DNA from: Astrocystis sublimbata
Lineage: Eukaryota > Ascomycota > Sordariomycetes > Xylariales > Xylariaceae
DNA length: 64,000 nucleotides
Reading direction: 5' to 3'
NCBI GenBank assembly: GCA_022453515.1
Contig: JAJNNY010000088.1
Location: forward strand, 1 to 64,000
Shown: positions 56,010 to 64,000 of the stretch, piece by piece
Layout: every line of letters starts with the position of its first letter
How positions within the stretch are numbered: the stretch's first letter is position 1
Notes under the pieces: model-generated
The model's database searches: none
What the model saw: the letters and a program-made list of their open reading frames with translations, nothing else
Told to the model about the DNA's origin: nothing
Program-made: the position numbers and the translations under genes

Positions 56010-57362
56010 TCACGCATCCACCTCCATACCCCTCTTCTTCTTGTACCACGCGACGAACTCGTCAATGACGCCCGGCCAAGCGCCGTCCTCGTTCCAGAAG
56101 TCGAGTGTCTCGTCGTCAATGCTTTTATACGCGAACTCGAGGCACTGGTTCCACATGTCGCGGTTCACCGAGCGCGTCCAGGTCTCGTCGAGGAAGGCCT
56201 TCCACTGGTCCAGCCAGTTGATCTTGGTCTCCGATCCGACCCAGCTCTGGCCCGGCGCCTTGAACAGCGTGTCCCAGTACAGCAGGGCCATCTCAAGCGA
56301 GAGCGCCCGCTGCTCTTTCTCTTTGCCTGCTACGAAGGCGTAGCGGTACACTTTTCGGAAAAGGTCGCGGTCTCGAGACATGGAGGAGGAGAGTCGGCTA
56401 AGGTGGGCGGTTTGGGCGTCTGCTTTTGCGGCCCTAGATAGGTGAGGACGGCGGTTAGAAATGCGGGTGAGAAGACGCGAGAGCCCATGGGTTGTGAATA
56501 TAGACAAGTAGCAGGGTTGAAGCAGAGATTTCTGAATCCGTGACAATCGAACTATGTATGTATATGAGAGAGATTTGTGGGATATGAAACACTTACCCTG
56601 CGTCTCTCCAGCCGTTGAGAAAGCCAGCTCGTGTGATTTCCCCGATACTAGGGGCTTGCAGGAGCTCCACGGCCAGGAATAGTGAAGCGTCCTCGAATCC
56701 TACGCCAATGGATTGCAGATAACTCATGGCGGAGGAGGCACCGAGGGTATCTTTAGCATCTTCCTGCTCATCTAAGGGACGGTTAGGCCAAAGTCACATG
56801 GTATGTCAGGGGCACGAACGAATACTCACTTCTGTAACTGTCGAATAGTTGATTCAATTGGGAGTCCCTGGTCCCGGCTGCCGCAGCGCCAGCCGAAGAA
56901 GCACCGCTTGTGTAGAAAACCCTAGGATGGCAACCTGTTAGCCGCTGATAGCGATAGTGCGGGGAAGAATGCACTGATGTCCCCGCCTGTGGTAACAATG
57001 GAAGACACAAGCAACGCATGTAGGGATTGGTCCACCGCCAGCAGTCGGCCTGATATCTGGCCGTGCTGGTTTCGGGGATCGTGGAGGAGATGTGCTAGAC
57101 CAAGGTCCAAGGGACGAGCGTTGAACTTACCCAATCGCTTCATCGAACCTGTAGTTTGAATTCTTGAGGTACTAGAACAGTAAAATAGAAGAAAAGGTCA
57201 GCTTCCTACTTTGAGATAGTATAGTATAGTAAAGGCAGAATAAAGCAGCAGGAAGGAGGAGCAGAGAAAACAACACACCCTAGAGGCCGTCCTTTCTGAT
57301 GCGCCGGTAATCTCGACGAAGTTAGCGATGGCCGTCTTTTGGGCCGACGATAGCGGAGGCAT
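56010..57362 (-). CDS. dcn1: Defective in cullin neddylation protein 1 (Dcn1)
   Basis: A co-E3 that speeds NEDD8/Rub1 transfer to cullins, and so activates SCF-type ligases. Exons (minus) 57362-57279, 57171-57131, 56921-56830, 56771-56597 and 56433-56010 give 271 residues, the usual length. The N-terminal UBA-like part is MPPLSSAQKTAIANFVEITG with SNYRFDEAIG (about 36-42). The PONY/cullin-binding domain (about 65-265) includes FRKVYRYAFVAGKEKEQRALS, ALLYWDTLF, WLDQWKAFLDE and DMWNQCLEFAYKS, ending in WPGVIDEFVAWYKKK. This conserved C-terminal stretch holds the cullin contact acids. Splice phases are consistent throughout. Confidence 0.94.
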
Positions 57363-58807
57363 CGCGGATTTCCTCTGTTTCTCTCTTTCTTTCTTTTCGA
57401 GTATCTCGAGAATGGGGCTCTCTATGGGGCATCCGCACTCTTCTGCTGTTGTCACCTTCCGTCTACTGCCTCTTCTTCTTCTCTTCTCTTCTATCTCGTT
57501 GTCTTGTCTTGTCTTGTCTTGTCTTGTCGATCCCGTTCTTCGCTTCAAACGTGCTAGTCCGGCTCGGACGACGTGGCAGCAGTGTCCCCTCTTTCCCGGG
57601 CACAGGCAAGGGTATGCCGTTAGGGTGTTTGTTGATCTGGAAGAATGGTTTCACAGGCGGGAACCGACGGCTGTCGTTGATAGAAGTGGAATGGAATGGG
57701 CGCGGTCCCGAGTGCCGCCAACGGTGAAGACCGAGTTGTGAGTCGTCGGGATAATGCAAATGCCTCTGGCGTGGGTAGTGCCGTGATAGGGTCTTGACGT
57801 CCGGGGCACTGGCTGGCGGAGAGAATGCCGAGGCCGGAGGTAGAAGGAAGCTGTGGCAGCTGCTCGATTACTGAGTGCTCGGCTGTGATGGATGAGGGCA
57901 ACGGATGGATTATAATTATATGGGCGGCGGACTGGAACTGGATGTGCACAGACGGACGGACGTGGAGGGAGCTTTGAGGAATGGAGAGACAAACGAGGTG
58001 CAGGTGGGGTTCGCAAGGGGAAGAAATGGATATATAGGTGTACTCCCCAACCTTGGATCTGTACTATCGTAGCTGTATCTGGATCTGAGCAGTGACGGCA
58101 GGTACTGCCTGCCACTGTTGCTGGCTGCCATTGGATCCGAGCAGGAGCGCCAGTTCTGATGTCAGAGCACTGGTGGGGTTGGCGGGGTCCAGTGCGGACG
58201 GCGCCAGGGCCTAGGTCGGTTAGGTACCTAGGTACTTACCCTTCTGCAAAGCACTTACACGACAACATTGTTCTTCTGTAATATCTTGACCTGATAACGA
58301 GGTAGAGCCACTCGCTTTTTTTCATTTTCTTTTTTGAGATCGAACCATTTGATAAGTATGTAGTTTGAGGACACTCTCAGCACTCTATTCTATATATTCT
58401 CATCCACAAGACAACTGGCTTCAAAAAAAGAAAGCGACCGATAATCGTAGTGCTTTCAACCACAAGCCTTGCTCACTCTCACTCTATGCTGAGTTTGAAA
58501 ACAGGAAGACAGTGCCGAACTCATGTGCTCCATATACAATAATTCGCCGCGATGCTAACCGAAACAAGCCAACCAAACGGGCTCTCATCTCATCCTCTAA
58601 GGATATCACCACAGTCGCCTCTTATTCCTTCCATTACCCTCCCAGTCAGTCAGTTCAAAAGGCGATCCAGCTAGCTCTCTCTCGCTGAATTGCATACCCT
58701 CTCACTTCCCCCAAGAGGACGGGTTATATTATACACTCGTCATTGGTGTGGTCCACCATCAAACAGGAATGTGAAATCAGAGGCTTTAGTATATACAAAC
58801 GCTTCAT
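57363..58807. other. Intergenic region upstream of dcn1
   Basis: About 1.45 kb between two minus-strand genes, including a TCTTG microsatellite and CCTAGGTAC near 58225. Frames on both strands are low-complexity. No gene seen. Confidence 0.55.
57501..57525 (+). repeat. GTCTT pentanucleotide microsatellite (5 units)
   Basis: Five tandem GTCTT units, plus partial units, in the pyrimidine-rich leader side of dcn1, about 140 bases upstream of its start codon on the transcribed side. Confidence 0.9.
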
Positions 58808-61618
58808 CTACTCCCCGAGCGGCATGCCGTCGAGTTCGTCAAGCAGCCGCCGCCAGTTGTCCGCCAGCATCTCCGAGTACTTGACCCGCTCCTGCGCCCA
58901 GTCCTGGTTCCACCGGCTCACCTGGTACTGCGTCTGCTGGAAGTAGATGAGCTCGTCGCGGAGGCACTCTCGCACGAATACGGACCGGTTGTGCTGGTCT
59001 ACGATCGATTGCTTATCCTGTGTGGTTTTGTTGTCTTGTCAGTATTTGCTGTATATAGCACCAGCGTATTGCTAGCGTCAGGTGGGTAAAAGACTCGGTT
59101 GTGATAATGGGAATATGAGAGAAGTGAACAGATAGATCGATGCATGATCCAGCTGCACTGACTGACTGACCTTGACAATCGCCTCCACCACCCTCTCAAC
59201 CTCACCCGGCTTCAGGGTCCCCTCCGGCTTGGCCCTCAGGCCCGCAAGCTTGGTCTCATTGTTCTGGATCCTCCTCTCCAGGGACGGAATGTTGTCCTTG
59301 TCCAACCTCTCCCTCCGCTCGAACATTTCCCTGACACTGACGAGCGCGTCGCGCTGCCTCTTCAGGTCCTCGAGCACCCCGCTATCCCACGCCTTGCTCT
59401 CGTCCTCCATCAGCGACTGCGTCGTGTGCAGGTGCTTGCTCATGGCCACCAGCCCGTCGTTCAGCAGCGGCACGTCGTTGGTGTCGGTCGCGTACGTGTC
59501 CGTGCTCGTCTCCGTCATCGAAGCCAGCGACACCGCCAGCCGCGCGTGGTCCGCCGACAGCCCCTCGCTCCGCTTCACCAGCCGGTCCATGATGTTGCAT
59601 GTCGCGATGTACAGCTCCGCCGATCGCTTGACGCCTTGCCGTGTGCGGTCGAAGAGCTCTTGGAGAGACGCCGGTAACGAGTCTTCGAGTTCCGACGGGA
59701 GCGGCCGCCCCGAGAACTCGTCCGTAACCGAGATGGCGGCCTGCTTACGCCAAACGGCAAGCTCCTATCTCATGTTAGCGCAGGTAAGTAAATGGTTTGG
59801 CCTGAGGGTTGGTGCAAAGAAAAGAATGCCCAGCTGAGATGGTTGGCGCTAGAGAGAGGGGCATAACCTACCGTAGGTACAGTGAGAAACATGATGACAA
59901 GCTGCTCTTGTCCCAGGATAGGGTGGCGGACAGCAGCGTTGAGGAACCGAGCCAAGCCGCGCCTCCGCTTCTCGATGAAGGCGCCATCGTTGGACAGGTG
60001 GTTCCCGTTGACAGACACCCGCTTTGGTGGGAGGAGAGGTAATGCGCGGAAAGGGTAGCGCTTGTGCAAGCAGTCGAGCAACCAGACGAAGTCACTGTAC
60101 CGGCGGATGACCTTGCTGCCTCGCCGTATGCTCGTGACCTCGTAGTTGTGGTGCTGGAAGAAGAACATGCCTTCCTTTTCCGGCATCAGGGTGACGGTGA
60201 TGTTCTCGTTGACGGGATTGCCCGTCCGAGAGCCGCTGATGGTTCGACTATGGCCTGCCGGGGGGTTGGCACCGGGACCGGGGCCTCTCGCGGGACCTCC
60301 ACCGCTACCTCCGCTGAAGGGGCTAGTGATCTGATTCTGGGCAGCATCGCCAAACCCTCCGGCAGGGTTGTTACTACCACCGAAGTAGTCCCATCCTCCG
60401 GTGTTAGCAGACGCCGAGCCACCCGACTGAGAGCCCGAAGTGCTGGGCACCGATGCGGTCGTAAAGGTGGAAGTGGTGCGAGGGTGCGCCTCGGGCTCGA
60501 TGAAGCTGCTGTAGCTGCTGCTGTTCATGCGAGCATCGGTGCGACCGTAGCCGTTAGCCTTGGGGTTTGTCACATGGTCGTGGTTGCGGTGGACATCGGG
60601 TGTATTCCAGGGATCATGCTCGGGGTTGTCCATCGACGATTTGCGTGGTCGCACGTTCGATGTCGGCGGCGTGTCGGGACGCTGGGGCGGTCTCGCGGCA
60701 AGGTCGGCGGAGGCAAAGGAAGAGGCAGCGGGGGGTTCGGGCTCGTTATTATTGCTTCTACTGCTGTTGTTGGAGCTGTGGTTGGAGGGTTTGTTTCGGT
60801 TCTTGCTGTTGTTTTTGTTGTTGTTGTTGTTGTTGTCTAGATGGGGCTCGGGCAGGTCTATCATTTGTCACTATCAGCGAATTGCGTCCCCGCATATCAT
60901 GTACAATGTCGCTGCCCAGACCGATGAGGCTAGCTGCGACAAGATTGCCCCCCAGTCGGGGCAAATGGTGTAGATAGCATCGATGCCCACGGGTCTTTGG
61001 GCGAACTATCTCACACAACAATATAGCGATCCGGAGTTACAGTGGCGATGGAAGCTCAGTCGCCCAAGGGCAAAGGGAAAGAGAGGGAAATTGTCACTTA
61101 CTCCGTCTACGCTCATCCACACTGTCGAGGCTGACGGGCTCGCCTTCTTGGGCCAGCGCAATCAAAGCCAGCAGCACATTGAACCCGTCGCGGCCCAGCG
61201 ATACCTGGCCGCCCGATGGCTCGATAATGTTCATGATGCGGGCTTGTTGGTCGGCGTCCAGTCTGGCGGCAGCGAGTGTCTTGGTAATGCCGGTAGACGC
61301 AACATCGCGACCCCCTCGGCCATCCTCGGCGAGTGCGCTGTCGAAGGCGTCGACGTAGCTATCGGGGACATGGGCGCCGGCGAGCAGGCTGCGCAGCAGT
61401 TCGGCGCGCGACTGTTGTTTCCGGGGCGTGGGCATATCCCAGGGCGAACGGTTGTTCTCTTCGCGGTCGTCATCGTCGTTGAAGAGCGTGTCCGAGGTCG
61501 AGCGAGTCATCGAGTCGTGTTCTTCATCGTCGAACAGCGAGGAGCGAGATTTGGAGGCCATGGCGGCGGCATTATGAGGCGGATCCTCGTCGGTGGGCGA
61601 GGGGCCGAAGAGGGACAT
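58808..61618 (-). CDS. mvp1: Sorting nexin Mvp1 (SNX8 family)
   Basis: A PX-BAR sorting nexin that binds PI3P and shapes retrograde carriers from endosomes. Exons (minus) 61618-61102, 60857-59872, 59764-59171 and 59017-58808 give 768 residues. The N-terminal part has an EH-like region (about 60-165, SRAELLRSLLAGAHVPDSYVD). A long disordered linker begins with Asn/Lys runs (about 177-210) and is Gly/Pro/Ser-rich near 300-380. The PX domain spans about 389-501, with RRYSDF (424-429) as the PI3P-binding motif and PPKR in the loop. The BAR domain fills 502-768, ending QVSRWNQDWAQERVKYSEML. The polyAsn stretch derives from GTT repeats (plus strand 60812-60836) and may vary in length. Confidence 0.94.
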
Positions 61619-63060
61619 GACGCCGCGGACAGTGAGAGCTCAATTAGGTGAGGGTAGATATGAATGGAAGATTTGCAAATGCAAATGCGACGCGATACAA
61701 TGGGATGAGATGTGAGGTGACGCTATGGTGATGGAGATGTCTCTCGCTCGCGCATGTATTCGCGCACACCAAGATCGGCCACACTACCTAGCTCACTTAC
61801 ACTACCTCGTCTTCCGCAGACTACCACGATGCTAGTCTGCGTCCTAGTCGTACGAGGCGCAACCCGGGAAATGGCTAAGGTGTTCCAGGACCGTGGGACA
61901 TGCGAAAAGAAGCCTGAGAGAGGCGATTACAGAAAAGATGAAGAGCTATGAAGTGCGATGGTTTACAATAGAGTTGAAGTTGGATACATGGACATGGGCA
62001 TTGGCATTGAATGGAAAACAAGAGCTGTTGGTGAGGATGAAGATGGATGTCAAAGAGGAAGCCAAGTCCCTCATCGCGTCACTGCTCGTCACTGGTACTG
62101 CTAGCTACCTACAGCGTAGGTAGGTGCTGACTGCCTGCTGCTTCAGCTGGGGCAGAGCTGGACCTGCCTATGCTGGGGGCATGTCATCGGTTCCACTTTA
62201 TATGGCAATGGCGGGACTTACCCTGAACCTCGGCATCATGAATCTATAAGTACATAACAATGGGGGCTTTCCCTACATGTATGTACCTTAGGTAGGTACA
62301 TACGCATCCATGGAGCCAGAAACTCTGGAAGCCCATTTTCAGCGTGTTATAGGTTTTTTTGTTTCATTTCGACATTGAGCTCTAGTTTTTATGGTTGGTG
62401 TAGCCAACTTAATGCAAATATCAATCGAGTTGGCTGCCAAGAGCGATCAACTGGATGTTGCTGCTCTGCTCAAATTTGGGGATCTGAAACTCAAAGGGTT
62501 TTGTTACAGGAACATTATCCTAGATAGCAGGCAAGGAATAGGTAGAGAACAGCTTCGAAGCATAATGACATGAACTAGGGACTCGTGGTCCTGTTCGCAA
62601 TGTAGGTACGACCTCGAAACACATCCTCAAGCGCACACATGAACATGGCTTCCCTTGAGTGATGGTATGAGCAAGGGAATCCGCATGCAAATACCTAAGG
62701 AACCGAAATAGCGGCACTTGATCTTTAGGCATTGCTAAGAGAATTATTACAAGGTAGAGAGTAGTTCGCGAGACCACGATTCGAGTAATTCGTACCACTC
62801 GAAAAGACGAGAATGAGGCCGTCTTGGCGCAACATCCGCATACAATACACTGCCATACTCATGCAAGATTCGATAAGCGCATGAACAGTTTCACATGAAT
62901 TTGCATGCCGATTCATTGTACAAGCGAGGTAGTAAGAGCTAACTCGCGAATGAGCCCGTGTGTATGGGGAGCACTTGTAATGTACACTTGCGGCCCCCTT
63001 CTCACAGACGTTGCACTATATTCATCCCATTCGTACAGCAGCAGGGACTCGGACCCCGTT
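61619..63060. other. Intergenic region mvp1/uL15m
   Basis: A 1.44-kb stretch with the mvp1 promoter and the 3' flank of the ribosomal protein gene. CTACCTA/TAGGTAGG elements lie at 62105-62124 and 62281-62301. No gene seen. Confidence 0.6.
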
Positions 63061-64000
63061 CTACATCTTGTCCCACATCTTGGCATCCTCCTGCTTGACC
63101 TTTTTCGTCTTCGTCAGGTTCTTCGGAATCACCGCCGGCGGCACCCGGAAGTACAGACTGGGCGACTGGCCGGGCTCCAAGGTGTGGCTCATGTACCCCC
63201 GATGCGCCGGGTCGCGATAGTACTCGATCTCCCACCGCGACGTGGGGTCCGGCAGGCGGTAGGAGTGGCCCTTGCGCCGCAGCTCCTCGAGCACGGGCTG
63301 GACGTGCTCGGGGCCCGTCGGCAGCGGCGTCCGCGTATGCTCGCTCTTGCCCTCGACCAGGCGCTTCAGAGACGCCTTGGTGTAGTACCTCGTCAGGATC
63401 TGCCCGCCGGCCTTCTCGACCGCCTCGATGGCCCCCGCCGACGCCCGCGACACGCAGATGTCGATGGGCTGCTTCAGGATCACATCGCCCCCCTCGGCGG
63501 CGCCCCGCACCAGCAGCTTGATGCCATCCTTAACCCGCGCCAGGTTGGATTCTATCAGCTCCTTGGGCGTGATGGGTGCGCTCGGGTCCAGACGGCCCAT
63601 GTCGATCCACTGCTGGAGTCTGACCAGGTTCACCTCTGCCATATCAGCGGCTTGGCTGGGCTGCTTGTTAGCCGGCGCAACAGAGGTCGATGCATGATAT
63701 GCCCCAAAGGATAATGACAATGACGTACAAGTTGCGGAAACCCAGAGTGCCCTTCTGGAAGACCAAGGGCGTCTGACCACCCTGGAACCACGGCCTGACC
63801 TTTCCATGCTGCTTCTGACCCTTGTGACCTCGGCCAGACGTCTTGCCCTTGCCGGACGAGGGACCGCGACCGACTCGAATGCGCTTCTGGTGGGCGCCCT
63901 TGTTGTCGGAGAGGCTGGCGAGGATGGAGGCGCTGCGGGTCTGTAAGGAGAGGGCGGCGAAGAGGTGGGTGAGCGAGGGGCGGACGGTCGGGTCGAGAGG
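63061..64000 (-). CDS. mrpl10: Mitochondrial large-subunit ribosomal protein uL15m (MrpL10), partial
   Basis: A component of the mitochondrial 54S subunit. The gene runs off the right edge. Visible exons (minus) are 64000-63729 (partial) and 63655-63061, with a 73-bp intron (63656-63728, donor GTACGT, acceptor CCCAG in phase 2). The first part carries the L15 signature [20 protein letters not shown] followed by [20 protein letters not shown]. The second exon contains the family core [16 protein letters not shown], then [22 protein letters not shown] and a long mitochondrial C-terminal extension. The start codon and presequence are outside the window. Confidence 0.93.
   Translation of the reverse strand, partial: LSTRPSAPRSPTSSPPSPYRPAAPPSSPASPTTRAPTRSAFESVAVPRPARARRLAEVTRVRSSMERSGRGSRVVRRPWSSRRALWVSATCTSLSLSFGAYHASTSVAPANKQPSQAADMAEVNLVRLQQWIDMGRLDPSAPITPKELIESNLARVKDGIKLLVRGAAEGGDVILKQPIDICVSRASAGAIEAVEKAGGQILTRYYTKASLKRLVEGKSEHTRTPLPTGPEHVQPVLEELRRKGHSYRLPDPTSRWEIEYYRDPAHRGYMSHTLEPGQSPSLYFRVPPAVIPKNLTKTKKVKQEDAKMWDKM

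Noticed and set aside
60064..60840. 258-residue frame antisense to mvp1
   Set aside because: It is the complement of the low-complexity Gly/Pro/Asn linker of Mvp1 and ends in poly-Val from the repeat; it is a shadow.

Overview
The window comes from a filamentous ascomycete (Pezizomycotina, most likely a Sordariomycete). The genes have short GT-AG introns of about 50-130 bp with fungal branch sites (CTAAC/CTGAC type), the coding sequence is GC-rich, pyrimidine tracts precede genes, and every recognisable protein is fungal: Cox4, Lsm3, Gpi12, Mrp17, uL15m, Dcn1, Mvp1, a DUF6546 F-box protein, a yapsin-like protease and a fungal P450. Intergenic DNA is strewn with CCTA/TAGG tetranucleotide runs.

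Positions 1-16647 form one inverted repeat with no spacer. Bases 1-8323 are the reverse complement of 8324-16647, centred between 8323 and 8324 in an AT-rich stretch. Each arm carries, from the outside in: the 3' part of a membrane/coiled-coil protein gene, a DUF7719-type membrane protein gene, a GPI12/PIG-L gene, a large mitochondrial PPR-like gene and LSM3. The arms differ only by single-base indels, at a poly-C tract (18 vs 19) and at two sites near the left edge of the window. No substitutions were found in the stretches compared through their translations, so no RIP-type C-to-T change was seen. The left arm runs to base 1, and the right arm passes into unique sequence at 16648 inside a gene that is complete only on the right. 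This is the most striking object in the window. It is either a fold-back artefact at a contig end or a very recent, real inverted duplication; the sequence favours the artefact but does not prove it.

From 17 to 40 kb lies a looser, more accessory stretch: an unknown Ser/Arg-rich protein, an F-box/DUF6546 gene broken by one base, a nine-exon sugar transporter, about 5 kb without genes, a six-exon cytochrome P450, an NmrA-like oxidoreductase, a GPI-anchor-type secreted aspartic protease, a Nudix hydrolase and then cox4. From 40.4 to 49.75 kb no gene is recognisable. This 9.3 kb stretch leads into a 738-residue conserved nuclear-looking coiled-coil protein and is probably its regulatory and leader region. 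From 53.8 kb onward the content is housekeeping: mrp17 with a 24-nt first coding exon, dcn1 (neddylation), mvp1 (sorting nexin) and mrpl10 (uL15m), which is cut by the right edge.

Splice sites were assigned by eye from GT/AG consensus, reading phase and protein continuity. Each stated exon set gives an open frame whose length is divisible by three, but none has transcript support here.
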